NCBI RefSeq assembly: GCF_049532905.1
Contig: NZ_CP064032.1
Location: 1,426,001 to 1,490,000 of the forward strand
DNA length: 64,000 nt
Direction: 5' to 3'
Source: Dyella_B nitratireducens
GTDB lineage: Bacteria > Pseudomonadota > Gammaproteobacteria > Xanthomonadales > Rhodanobacteraceae
Shown here: positions 25,940-34,448 of the stretch, piece by piece
Layout: each line of letters opens with the position of its first letter
How positions within the stretch are numbered: position 1 is the stretch's first letter
Translations under genes and position numbers: made by a program
The notes under the pieces: generated by a model
Told to the model about the DNA's origin: nothing
The model's database searches: none
Seen by the model: only the letters and a program-made list of their open reading frames with translations

Positions 25940-28006
25940 ATGCCTGCTACCGCCCGAACGGCATCATTGCCGTGGTCCTTGCTACTGCTCGATCCGCAGA
26001 AACTGCTGTTTTCGTTCAGCAGCTTCATGGCTGCGGCGGCCACGCTTTTCATTGCCTTCGAATTCAGCCTGCCGCGTCCGTGGTGGGCACTGTTGACGGT
26101 ATATGTCACGGCGCAGCCGATGGCCGGCGCGTTCCGGCCGAAGATGCTTTATCGCCTGGGCGGCATCCTCACCGGTGCCACGGTATCCATCCTGGTGGTG
26201 CCCAACCTGCAGCATGCACCGGAACTGCTGGTGCTGTGCATGGCGGCATGGACGGGCTTGTGCATCTACCTTGCGGTACTCGATCGCACGCCACGCGCTT
26301 TCCTGTTCCAGATGGCGGCCTTCAGTTCGGCGGTGATCAGCTTTCCCTATCTGGATGACCCTGCGGACGTCTTCACGACCACCATCTCCCGCGTGGAAGA
26401 AATGACGGTGGCCATCACCTGCGTCAGCTTCGCGCACGGCTTGCTGCAACCATGGAGCGTGAAGCCGGTCATCCACGGCCGCGCCAGCTCGTTTCTTGCG
26501 CATGCGTCGCGATGGACGCGCGAAGCACTCGGGCAACGCCACACGCGGCTCGAATACGAACACCGCCGCATGCTCGCGGCGGATGTCGCCGAACTCGGCA
26601 TGATGGCCATCCATTTGCCTGCCGATCCATGGCCGGCCAAGGCGGGCCGCCGCATGGTGCTGGGTGTGCAGAAGCAACTGGCTACCATCCTGCCGTTGGC
26701 GTCGGCAGCAGCCAACCGCCTGGACATGCTTAGCGCCCTGGCACCGCTTGATCCTGAACTGGCACGCCTGATCGAAGAAACGCGTGCATGGCTTACCAAG
26801 TCCGCCGAACTGCAATACGCCGCCGGACATGCGTTGGCCATGCGCTGCCGCAAGCTGGCCGAGCGCAAGGAACACCCGCTGTTCTGGCGTGATCTGTTGC
26901 GCGCCAGCTTGTGCGTGCGCATGGCCGAATTCGTCGAAGCGCAGGTCGAAGCGTGCCGGCTGGTGAAACAGCTTGGCAGCGCGCCAGCAGCGCAGCCGAA
27001 GCAGGGCAGGGAGCGCGACAAATCGTTTCCATTGGCGCGCGATCATGGCTTGGCAATGCTGGCGGGCCTGGCGACCGCCACGGCCATCATCCTGTATTGC
27101 GCGGTGTGGATTCTGCTGGCCTGGCCCAATGGTTCGGCGACCGCGGCGTTTGCAGCGCTGATCACCTGTTCGTTTGCAACGCAGGATGATCCAGCACCAG
27201 TACTTGGCCGCTATCTCGGCGCAACGCTGCTGACGTTTCCGCTCGCAGCGTTTTATCTGTTTGCCGTACTGCCACGCGTCGACGGTTGCGCGATGCTGAT
27301 CGTGACGCTGGCGCCGGCGTTGTTGGGGATCGGTTACATCCAGGCCACGCCGTCGCTATCGGCGCGTGCTTTGCCGATGTTTTCCTGCCTGATCGTGGCG
27401 CTGGGTTTTCTTGATCGTTTCATGGCCGACTTCGCCACCTTCATCAATGTCGGCCTGGCACAGGTCGGCGGCATCATCGCTACCATCGCCGTGGCCAAGA
27501 TGTTCCGTTCGGTCAATGTGAGTTGGACGGCCAAACGCATGATCCGCGGCAACTGGATCGAGATCGGCCAGATGGCGTCGGTGGCGCGGCCGTTCCGGCC
27601 CGTGCATTGGACCAGCATGGCGATCGATCGCCTGGGCCAGATTGCCGCGCGCATGGCCGTGGCCGAAGGCAGCGATGCATTGCATGCGGCGGATGGTTTG
27701 GCAGACCTGCGTATCGGCCGCAACGTGATTGCGATTCGGCGGACGCTATCGACGGTGCCCATGCCGATCCAGGCGACGCTGCGCGAGGTGCTCGAAGGCA
27801 TCGCAAGCCTGTTTCAAGCACGCGGTCGCAAGGGCGAGCTACTGCCGCCCCCCACGTCACTGCTTACCAGCCTCGACAAAGCCATTGCCGCCATGTGCAC
27901 CGCGGAGCAACCGGAACCATCGCATCCCGCCTTGCTCGCTCTGGTCGGCATGCGCTGCAACCTGTTTCCCACTGCGCCTGTTCCAAGGATGGCCGGCGAT
28001 GCTTGA
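25940..28006 (+). CDS. FUSC-family inner membrane efflux protein (AaeB-like)
   Basis: A 688-residue protein with two blocks of membrane spans (about 25-170 and 360-510) separated by cytoplasmic regions, the layout of FUSC/AaeB pumps. LPRPWWALLTVYVTAQPMAG is the typical N-terminal FUSC segment. These pumps export aromatic carboxylic acids and related compounds together with an HlyD-type adaptor. No clear ribosome site precedes the ATG. The stop overlaps the DUF1656 gene by 8 bases, so it heads a four-gene operon (FUSC, DUF1656, HlyD, OMF) next to a divergent LysR gene. Confidence 0.9.
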   Translation: MPATARTASLPWSLLLLDPQKLLFSFSSFMAAAATLFIAFEFSLPRPWWALLTVYVTAQPMAGAFRPKMLYRLGGILTGATVSILVVPNLQHAPELLVLCMAAWTGLCIYLAVLDRTPRAFLFQMAAFSSAVISFPYLDDPADVFTTTISRVEEMTVAITCVSFAHGLLQPWSVKPVIHGRASSFLAHASRWTREALGQRHTRLEYEHRRMLAADVAELGMMAIHLPADPWPAKAGRRMVLGVQKQLATILPLASAAANRLDMLSALAPLDPELARLIEETRAWLTKSAELQYAAGHALAMRCRKLAERKEHPLFWRDLLRASLCVRMAEFVEAQVEACRLVKQLGSAPAAQPKQGRERDKSFPLARDHGLAMLAGLATATAIILYCAVWILLAWPNGSATAAFAALITCSFATQDDPAPVLGRYLGATLLTFPLAAFYLFAVLPRVDGCAMLIVTLAPALLGIGYIQATPSLSARALPMFSCLIVALGFLDRFMADFATFINVGLAQVGGIIATIAVAKMFRSVNVSWTAKRMIRGNWIEIGQMASVARPFRPVHWTSMAIDRLGQIAARMAVAEGSDALHAADGLADLRIGRNVIAIRRTLSTVPMPIQATLREVLEGIASLFQARGRKGELLPPPTSLLTSLDKAIAAMCTAEQPEPSHPALLALVGMRCNLFPTAPVPRMAGDA

Positions 28007-28214
28007 AGAACTGCACGTATTCGGCGTGTATCTGCCCTCCGCGCTGGTCTGGGCAGTGGTGGCCGGTGTGCTTGCGCACCTGCTGCGCGGTTGGTGGCAA
28101 CGCGTGCCCGGGTCGGGTGTGTTCGGGCACGCAGGCGTGTGGGAACTCGCTTTGTTTGCCTTGTTGTGGTGGCTGCTGACCATCGGCGCCGATCGGTTTT
28201 TTCACTATGGGTAA
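27999..28214 (+). CDS. DUF1656 small membrane protein (AaeX-like)
   Basis: A 71-residue protein with two hydrophobic helices (LVWAVVAGVLAHLLRGWW and ELALFALLWWLLTIGA) and a short N-terminus, MLEELHVFGVYLPS, typical of DUF1656. It overlaps the FUSC gene by 8 bases and the HlyD gene by 8 bases, so translation is coupled. AaeX, the enterobacterial counterpart, accompanies AaeA and AaeB, but its role is unknown. An in-frame extension upstream lies inside the FUSC gene and is not used. Confidence 0.88.
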   Translation: MLEELHVFGVYLPSALVWAVVAGVLAHLLRGWWQRVPGSGVFGHAGVWELALFALLWWLLTIGADRFFHYG

Positions 28215-29115
28215 TGCCTTGATCAAGCCTTGGATCATGAAGATCGTGCGTGCGCTGTTCACGCTGCTGGCCATCGCCGTGCTGCTGTATGCCGTGCGTG
28301 CGCTGTGGATTCGCTACCAGGTGGAGCCGGTCACGCGCGACGGCAAAGTGCTGGCGGATATCGTGCCGGTGGCTGCTGATGTAGCCGGCTTGATCACTGA
28401 AGTGCGCGTGCACGACAATCAGAAAGTGCAGCAAGGGCAGGTGCTGCTGGTGATCGATCCGTCGCGCTACACGCTGGCATTGCAACAGGCGCAGGCCACC
28501 CTCGGCAGCCAGCGCGCTGCGCTGGCTGAAGCCGAGCGCGAAGATCGGCGCAACCGCTCGATGTCCAACGTCGTGGCGAGCGAAGTGACCGAGCAAGGAC
28601 AGGCCAAGGTCGAGGAGCTGCGCATGGCAGTGGCGCAGGCCGTTGCGGCGCGTGACCTGGCACAGCTGAATCTGGATCGCACCCAGGTCAAGGCGCCGGT
28701 GAGTGGCGAGGTCGCCAATGTCACCCTGCAGCCCGGCATCTATCTGACTGTCGGCAAGCCTGCACTGGCTTTGGTGGACACGGCATCGACACGCGTCGAG
28801 GGTTACTTCGAAGAGACCAAGCTGCAGCGCGTCCATATCGGCGATCGCGTCAGCGTTCACTTGATGGGCGTGCCGGGCGAGATTCGCGGTCACGTCGACA
28901 GCATCGAGTCGGCCATCCAGGATCGCGAGCGCGCCGGCGACATCGCCAAGCTTGCCGACGTCAATCCTGCCTTTACATGGGTGCGCCTGGCGCAACGCAT
29001 ACCGGTACGCATCGCCATCGACGACGTGCCCAAGGGCATTCGCCTGGTGCCCGGCCAGACCGCCACGGTGGTAGTGCACTCGCCCGACAAGCCGCAAGGT
29101 CTGCTGCCATGGTGA
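28207..29115 (+). CDS. HlyD-family periplasmic adaptor (AaeA-like)
   Basis: A 302-residue membrane fusion protein: an N-terminal anchor helix (VRALFTLLAIAVLLYAVRAL), a lipoyl-like half (VPVAADVAGLITEVRVHDNQ), a helical hairpin (ALQQAQATLGSQRAALAEAE), the second lipoyl half (LDRTQVKAPVSGEVANV) and a beta-barrel domain. It links the FUSC pump to an outer membrane channel. It overlaps DUF1656 upstream and the OMF gene downstream (ATGGTGA junction), which supports one operon. Confidence 0.92.
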   Translation: MGNALIKPWIMKIVRALFTLLAIAVLLYAVRALWIRYQVEPVTRDGKVLADIVPVAADVAGLITEVRVHDNQKVQQGQVLLVIDPSRYTLALQQAQATLGSQRAALAEAEREDRRNRSMSNVVASEVTEQGQAKVEELRMAVAQAVAARDLAQLNLDRTQVKAPVSGEVANVTLQPGIYLTVGKPALALVDTASTRVEGYFEETKLQRVHIGDRVSVHLMGVPGEIRGHVDSIESAIQDRERAGDIAKLADVNPAFTWVRLAQRIPVRIAIDDVPKGIRLVPGQTATVVVHSPDKPQGLLPW

Positions 29116-30515
29116 TGTTGCGTAGTCTTCTTGCCGCGTGTATCTGCATTGCATTCGTCGGCTGCGCCGAAGTCGGACCTGACTATCACGTGCCGACGCA
29201 GGCAGTCGTTAACGCGCCTGCAGCCCAGGGCGGTTTCGTTTCCGCTTCCGCCGCGACGAGCGCAGCCGCCCTGCCTCCAAACTGGTGGAAGCTTTACAAC
29301 GATCCCACGCTGGATCGCCTTATCGCGCAAACGCTGGCCGCGAATACGCAATTGCGTTTCGCCGAGGCCAATCTCGAACATAGCGATGCCCTGCTTATCG
29401 ATGCCGATTCGCAGCGCTTTGCGGGCAGCGTGGATGCCTCGACGGCGTGGAATCATCCTTCCGAAGAGGCGGTGTTGAAGCGCGTCGGCGTCACGCCGTA
29501 TCAGAACTACAACGGCGGTGTGTCGGTCAGCTATGACCTCGACCTGTTCGGTGCGATTCGCCGTGGCGTGGAAGCTGCTCGCGCGGATGACGAAGCAGCT
29601 GTCGCAGCGCGCGATCTGGTGCGTGTCAACGTCGTTGCCGACACCGTGCGCGCTTATGCCGACGTCTGCAACGCAGGGCATGAGATCGCGCTGGCGCAAA
29701 AGCGCATCGACGTCGAGCAGGATGATGTGCGCATGACCCAGGAGCTGGTATCGCATGGGCGTGCATCGCCGCTGGACAGCACACGGCAGCAAGATGCATT
29801 GGCCACCATCAACGCACAGTTGCCGACGCTTGAAGCCGCGCAGCGCAATGCCTTGTTTCGCTTGGCTACGCTGGCAGGGCAGCCTCCCGCGAATGCCGAC
29901 CGCGCCTTGCTTGCCTGCCACACGCCATTGCATCTGAATCAGCCGCTTCCTGTCGGCGATGGACAAGCCTTGCTCAAGCGGCGTCCGGATGTGCGCGCGG
30001 CGGAGCGGCATCTGGCAGCTGCAACGGCACGCATCGGCATTGCCACGGCAGCCTTGTATCCGGATATCAAATTCGGCATTTCCGTCGGCTCGACCGGCAA
30101 GGCCGTCGATGGACTGACCGGCTATACCAACCGCTTCGCCATCGGGCCGATGGTGAGCTGGAACTTGAACCGGAATGCGGTGCGCGCACACATCGACGAA
30201 GCCAATGCGCAAAGCCACGCAAGCCTGGCGGCATTCGACGGCACGGTGCTGAATGCACTGCGTGAGGTTGAAACCTCGCTGGATACTTACGCGGCTGACC
30301 TCGACAAGCAGGAGCAATTGCGGGTTGCTCGCGATAGTGCTGAGCATCGTGCGTTGCAGGCGCAAGAGCTGGAGCAGGGAGGCAGGATCGATAGTCTGGC
30401 GTCGTTGGCGGCGGAAAGGGATCGTTGGACGGCCGAGCAGGCGGTGGCTGCGGGCGAGGCTGCGCTCAATCATGATCAGGTCGATGTTTTTCTTGCGCTA
30501 GGTGGTGGTTGGTAG
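29109..30515 (+). CDS. Outer membrane efflux lipoprotein (NodT/OMF family)
   Basis: A 468-residue outer membrane channel subunit. The frame opens at 28977, but the ATG at 29109 begins a lipoprotein signal peptide: MVMLRSLLAACICIAFVGC, with the lipobox VGC. The PDYHVPT segment follows, as in most NodT proteins. Two repeated OEP halves are present (NWWKLYNDPTLDRLIAQTL and later LLKRRPDVRAAERHLAAATA). It completes the tripartite pump with the FUSC and HlyD proteins, and overlaps the HlyD gene by 7 bases. Confidence 0.92.
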   Translation: MVMLRSLLAACICIAFVGCAEVGPDYHVPTQAVVNAPAAQGGFVSASAATSAAALPPNWWKLYNDPTLDRLIAQTLAANTQLRFAEANLEHSDALLIDADSQRFAGSVDASTAWNHPSEEAVLKRVGVTPYQNYNGGVSVSYDLDLFGAIRRGVEAARADDEAAVAARDLVRVNVVADTVRAYADVCNAGHEIALAQKRIDVEQDDVRMTQELVSHGRASPLDSTRQQDALATINAQLPTLEAAQRNALFRLATLAGQPPANADRALLACHTPLHLNQPLPVGDGQALLKRRPDVRAAERHLAAATARIGIATAALYPDIKFGISVGSTGKAVDGLTGYTNRFAIGPMVSWNLNRNAVRAHIDEANAQSHASLAAFDGTVLNALREVETSLDTYAADLDKQEQLRVARDSAEHRALQAQELEQGGRIDSLASLAAERDRWTAEQAVAAGEAALNHDQVDVFLALGGGW

Positions 30516-30594
30516 CTTGGAGCTTGCACCCCACGGTTTTGCCTCCGATGCGTGATTAGCGGTGAGAAGTCTGTCTAGCCGTGACGTCATTCCG

Positions 30595-30654
30595 GCGAAG
30601 GCCGGAATCCATGCTCCGCACTTGCCATGGATTCCGGCCTTCGCCGGAATGACG
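30595..30654. repeat. CATTCCGGCG palindromic repeat, short form
   Basis: A 60-bp inverted repeat begins CGTCATTCCGGCGAAGG and ends CTTCGCCGGAATGACG. It lies just after the efflux operon and may act as its terminator or protect the 3' end of the transcript. Confidence 0.9.
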
Positions 30655-30746
30655 CTGAGGCGAGATTGAATAGGGCGGATTAATCAGTGGCCGCTTGGAT
30701 GCCGCTACCGCGGCAGTGCGTCGCAGCACAACGGGTCATGATTTAT

Positions 30747-30769
30747 AAGATGTATTATAAATGCATCTT
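30747..30769. promoter_or_regulatory. NsrR-binding site of hmp
   Basis: A 23-bp near-perfect palindrome with outer arms AAGATG and CATCTT and an AT-rich centre (TATTATAAATG) matches the known NsrR site (two AAGATGYATTT-type half-sites). It ends 22 bases before the hmp ATG, over the expected promoter, so NsrR would repress hmp until nitric oxide damages its iron-sulfur cluster. The nsrR gene itself lies just downstream of hmp. Confidence 0.88.
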
Positions 30770-30791
30770 TAAAACGACAAGGCACCTCCCC

Positions 30792-32000
30792 ATGCTGACC
30801 CAAGCCCAACGCGACATCGTCAAAAGCTGCGCCCCCGCGCTAAGAGCGCACGGACTGGCGCTGACAAAAAACTTCTATGCACGCATGTTCCAAGCCAATC
30901 CGGAGCTCAAGCATCTGTTCAACATGAGCCACCAAGCCAGCGGCGAGCAGCAGCAAGCGCTGGCCCTCGCGGTGCTGGGTTACGCGGAAAACATCGACAA
31001 TATCTCGGTGTTGGCGCCGGTCATCAAGGTGATTACGGCCAAGCACGTCAGCATCGGCATTCGCGCGGAGCACTATCCCATCGTCGGCCGCCATCTGCTT
31101 GCGGCGATCGCCGATGTGATGGGCGATGCCGCGACGCCTGACGTGCTGGAGGCATGGGTTGCCGCGTACGGACAGTTGGCGAACGCACTGATCGAAGCCG
31201 AGCAAGCCTTGTACGTGCACGCCGCGACGACGGAAGGTGGCTGGTCTGGCTGGCGCCCGTTCCGTGTCATCGGCACAGCGCGTGAAAGCAGCGAAATCGC
31301 TTCGTTCTATCTGAAGCCGACCGGTGAGGGCACCTTGCCGCCGTTCCAACCGGGACAGTTCGTGTCCGTACGCACGGTGGACGAAGCCGGCATGACGCAT
31401 ATACGCCAATACAGCCTGTCGGACGCGCCGCATCACGATCATCTGCGCCTCACCGTCAAGCGACAGGATGCCGGCGAGGACGCCCCCGCGGGTATCGTCT
31501 CCACCTCGCTCCATCTCGACGTCAACGAAGGCGATGTCATCGAGCTGTCGTTCCCGCAGGGCCATTTCGTGGTGGACCAGAACAAAGACACGCCGCTGGT
31601 ACTGCTGAGCGGTGGCGTAGGCATCACGCCGATGCTGGGTATCCTGGGACAGGTTGCGAAGGAGCAACCCAAGCGTTCGATCCATTTCGCCCATGCCGCA
31701 CGCAATCGCGACGTGCATGCCATGAACGAGTGGCTAAGAACCATGGCCGCGCAGCATGAAACGCTGGATGTGGAGATTTACTACGAGGAAGTCGGTACTG
31801 CCGACGTGGCGGGTCGTCACTACGACAAGCAGGGTCGTATCGATGCCGGGCAGATTGCCGTGCAGGAAAACCTCGCCGATGCGGACTACTACATTTGCGG
31901 CCCACGCGGCTTCATGAACGCGCAGATCGATTCATTGAAGCGGGTTGGCGTGCCGGACTCGCGTATTCACGCGGAGTTCTTCGGCTCAGCACTTGCCTAA
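30792..32000 (+). CDS. hmp: Flavohemoprotein, nitric oxide dioxygenase
   Basis: A 402-residue flavohemoglobin that converts nitric oxide and oxygen to nitrate using NADH. The globin domain (1-140) keeps Y29 (B10), proximal H85 (AKHVSIGI) and Y95. The FAD domain has RQYSLS and the NAD domain GGVGITPML and YICGPRGFM. The frame is open from 30687, but the ATG at 30792 (MLTQAQRDIVK) is the family start. The NsrR site ending 22 bases upstream predicts NO-inducible expression. It is convergent with nsrR. Confidence 0.97.
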   Translation: MLTQAQRDIVKSCAPALRAHGLALTKNFYARMFQANPELKHLFNMSHQASGEQQQALALAVLGYAENIDNISVLAPVIKVITAKHVSIGIRAEHYPIVGRHLLAAIADVMGDAATPDVLEAWVAAYGQLANALIEAEQALYVHAATTEGGWSGWRPFRVIGTARESSEIASFYLKPTGEGTLPPFQPGQFVSVRTVDEAGMTHIRQYSLSDAPHHDHLRLTVKRQDAGEDAPAGIVSTSLHLDVNEGDVIELSFPQGHFVVDQNKDTPLVLLSGGVGITPMLGILGQVAKEQPKRSIHFAHAARNRDVHAMNEWLRTMAAQHETLDVEIYYEEVGTADVAGRHYDKQGRIDAGQIAVQENLADADYYICGPRGFMNAQIDSLKRVGVPDSRIHAEFFGSALA

Positions 32001-32009
32001 GTCTTCACG

Positions 32010-32082
32010 TAGGTTGGGGTGAAAACCCCAACATCGAGGTGCATCCAAGCATGGCATGTTGGGGTTTGCACCCCAACCTACG
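32010..32082. repeat. GTAGGTTGGGG inverted-pair repeat, copy E
   Basis: The inverted pair lies in the 91-bp gap between convergent hmp and nsrR. The left arm reads TGAAAACCCC instead of TGCAAACCCC, so it is slightly imperfect. It could act as a bidirectional terminator. Confidence 0.9.
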
Positions 32083-32091
32083 ATTCAGAGA

Positions 32092-32526
32092 TCACGCCAC
32101 GATGTTGAGCGCTATCTTCAGCTTCCCAGGCCGCGCCACCAACTGCTTCAGCGTATAGCTGTCCAGTACGGCGAGAAAGCTCTGGCGCGCTTCGTCCAGA
32201 ACATGGCGCAGCGCACAGGCTGGCGTAATGGTGCAAGTGTTTTCGGCGCCGAAACATTCCACGATCTCAAGATCGGGTTCCATCTCGCGCACGATATCGC
32301 CAATGCGGATATCTTCCGGTTTACCCGCCAGTTTCAGCCCGCCGCTGCGTCCACGCAGCGCGTCGACGTAACCGAGTGCCGACAACCGCTGCGTCACCTT
32401 CATCAGATGGTTTTCGGAAATGCCATATTGCGTGGCGATTTCATGGATGGAAGAGCGGCGGTCGCCTTGCACGGCCAGGTACATCAGCATGCGCAAGGCG
32501 TAGTCGGTCTGGTAGGTCAGTCGCAT
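32092..32526 (-). CDS. nsrR: Rrf2-family nitric oxide-sensing repressor NsrR
   Basis: A 144-residue Rrf2 regulator beginning MRLTYQTDYALRMLMYLAVQ at 32526, with GGAG upstream; the frame is open to 32550. The winged helix (IHEIATQYGISENHLMKVTQ) and the three cysteines that bind the iron-sulfur cluster, C91, C98 and C104 (ECFGAENTCTITPAC), are present. NO attack on the cluster relieves repression. The adjacent hmp gene carries an NsrR site. Inverted-repeat elements bracket this gene on both sides. Confidence 0.95.
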   Translation of the reverse strand: MRLTYQTDYALRMLMYLAVQGDRRSSIHEIATQYGISENHLMKVTQRLSALGYVDALRGRSGGLKLAGKPEDIRIGDIVREMEPDLEIVECFGAENTCTITPACALRHVLDEARQSFLAVLDSYTLKQLVARPGKLKIALNIVA

Positions 32527-32591
32527 CGCGGGCTCCGGTAGAACGTTCATGCTACACGCGTCTTCCGGTTGCGTGCAGCAAGCGTGGTTCC

Positions 32592-32663
32592 GCAGGTTGG
32601 GGTGAGAACCCCAATGTCGCGACGCATGGGTGCGCGGAAGTTGGGGTTTTCACCCCAACCTAC
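32592..32663. repeat. GTAGGTTGGGG inverted-pair repeat, copy F
   Basis: A variant pair (left arm CAGGTTGGGGTGAGAACCCC; right arm GGGGTTTTCACCCC) between nsrR and the convergent-side PoxB-like gene. It lies upstream of nsrR. The rest of this 162-bp gap shows nothing else. Confidence 0.88.
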
Positions 32664-32688
32664 GTCGCTTCACATAACTACCGGTGTA

Positions 32689-34398
32689 TCAGAAATTTTC
32701 GCGCACCAGCTCCAGCACGTCTGCGCTACGCCCATGCAGGATGGCTCGCGCCGAATACAGCGCCATGCCAACGACGGGTTTGAGCTCGACAAAAGGCGGC
32801 TTGACCAATTCCAACGGACTCACCGGAACGTTGAGCAACGCCGGTCCCGGATGGGCCAGCCACTCCTGCACGGCCGCCTCGATTTCCGGGGCCTTGCGAA
32901 CGGTCTTGCCCCACAAGCCGATGGCTTCGGCCACCTTGCCGAAGTCCGGGTTCTTCAAGCGCGTGAAGGTATCGAGCATGCCTTCCGATTTCTGCTCGAT
33001 TTCGACGAACCCGAGTTTGTTGTTGTCGAACACGACGATCTTGATCGGCACGTCTTCCTGGATCACGGTCAACAACTCGCCGAAAAGCATGGAGAGCCCA
33101 CCGTCGCCGCACATCGCAATCACCTGGCGCTTGGGTGCTGCCTTCTTCAAGCCCAGTGCGTTGGGCAGCGCGGTCGCCATGGTTCCATGCAGCAGGCTGC
33201 CGAAAATCCGCCGCTTGCCGTTGGCGGTGATATGGCGGATCGCCCATACGATGGGTGTGCCGTCGTCACCGGAGATAAGCGCATCCTCGTCGGCGTAACG
33301 GTCGATCAAGGAGGCCAGGTACGAGCCGGGAATGGTGTCATCGTGGCCCGGAACCAAATGGCTTTTCCAGGATGCCATCGCCTTGTTGAAGCGTCCGACG
33401 TACTCGTCCTGGAACGATGCGTCGTCGTGTTCTACTAGGCTTGGAAGCAGGGCGCGCAGCGTTGGCTTGATGTCACCGACGGCGCCGAATGCAATGTGAT
33501 GGCGCCGGCCAAGATGTGTGGGATCGATATCGATCTGCACGATCTTCGCGTGGTCGGGATAGAACTGGCGCCACGCAAAATCCGCACCGAGCAACAGCAG
33601 CGTGTCGCAATCGAGGATGGCCTTGTAGCCGGCCTCGGTACCGAGAATGCCGGTCATGCCGACGTTGAATGGATTGTCGGGCTCCAGAAAGCTTTTGGCG
33701 CGGGATGTGTGGGCGACAGGCACCTTGAGCACGTCGGCTACTGCACGGATTTCTTCCAGCGCATTTTCGCAGCCGGAGCCCGCGTAGATGGTGATCTTCT
33801 TGCCGGCATTGAGGATCTTGGCAATCGCATCGATCTCTTCGCTGTTGGGCGTGATCGTGGGTTTGCTGTGGTGAACCTGATAGGGGAAATCTTCGTGCAC
33901 TTCGCCATGTGAGATATCCACCGGCACGATCAGCACCGCAACACCTTGCTTGGCCAACGCGGCCTGGCAAGCCATCACGGCTTTCTTCCTGGCCTGGTCG
34001 GGTGTGAGGATCATGTCGCAGAACACCGAGCATTCCTTGAAGACCGTTTTGAAATCGACCTCCTGGATGAACTCGAAGCCCAGGTCGTTCATCATCACCT
34101 GGCTGGCGATAAGGATGACGGGCGAGCGGTTGCGGTTGGCCTCATACATGCCGTTGATGAAGTGCAGGCTGCCCGGTCCGCAGCTGCCGGCGCATGCCGT
34201 CAGGTTGTTGGTAAGCGATGCTTCGGCGCCCGCTGCAAACGCGCCGGCTTCCTCGTGCCGAACGTGCACCCAGTCGATGGTGCTGCGCTCCAGATGTTCC
34301 GCGAACAGATTGAGCGTATCGCCGACGATGCCGTAGCAGCGCTTGACGCCCGCTTGTTCGAGAACCTCGACGAGGATTTCTGCAACTTTCTTGCTCAT
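32689..34398 (-). CDS. Thiamine pyrophosphate enzyme, PoxB-like pyruvate oxidase/dehydrogenase
   Basis: A 569-residue TPP-dependent enzyme. The N-terminal domain has the catalytic Glu50 in WVHVRHEEAGAFAAGAEA, the middle domain a FAD-type fold, and the C-terminal TPP-binding motif GDGGLSMLFGEL...NNKLGFVEIE. It shares much of its layout with the PoxB encoded at 48142-49860, but the membrane-binding C-terminal tail is weaker (LELVRENF). It probably oxidises pyruvate or another 2-oxo acid. It is 50 bases downstream of the TolC gene on the same strand, so it may be the last gene of the second efflux operon. GGAG precedes the ATG. Confidence 0.85.
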   Translation of the reverse strand: MSKKVAEILVEVLEQAGVKRCYGIVGDTLNLFAEHLERSTIDWVHVRHEEAGAFAAGAEASLTNNLTACAGSCGPGSLHFINGMYEANRNRSPVILIASQVMMNDLGFEFIQEVDFKTVFKECSVFCDMILTPDQARKKAVMACQAALAKQGVAVLIVPVDISHGEVHEDFPYQVHHSKPTITPNSEEIDAIAKILNAGKKITIYAGSGCENALEEIRAVADVLKVPVAHTSRAKSFLEPDNPFNVGMTGILGTEAGYKAILDCDTLLLLGADFAWRQFYPDHAKIVQIDIDPTHLGRRHHIAFGAVGDIKPTLRALLPSLVEHDDASFQDEYVGRFNKAMASWKSHLVPGHDDTIPGSYLASLIDRYADEDALISGDDGTPIVWAIRHITANGKRRIFGSLLHGTMATALPNALGLKKAAPKRQVIAMCGDGGLSMLFGELLTVIQEDVPIKIVVFDNNKLGFVEIEQKSEGMLDTFTRLKNPDFGKVAEAIGLWGKTVRKAPEIEAAVQEWLAHPGPALLNVPVSPLELVKPPFVELKPVVGMALYSARAILHGRSADVLELVRENF

Positions 34399-34448
34399 GG
34401 CTTGCTCCGCGTGGTGAGGGGGTGGGAGTCCTGTTGAAGCGGCGACCG

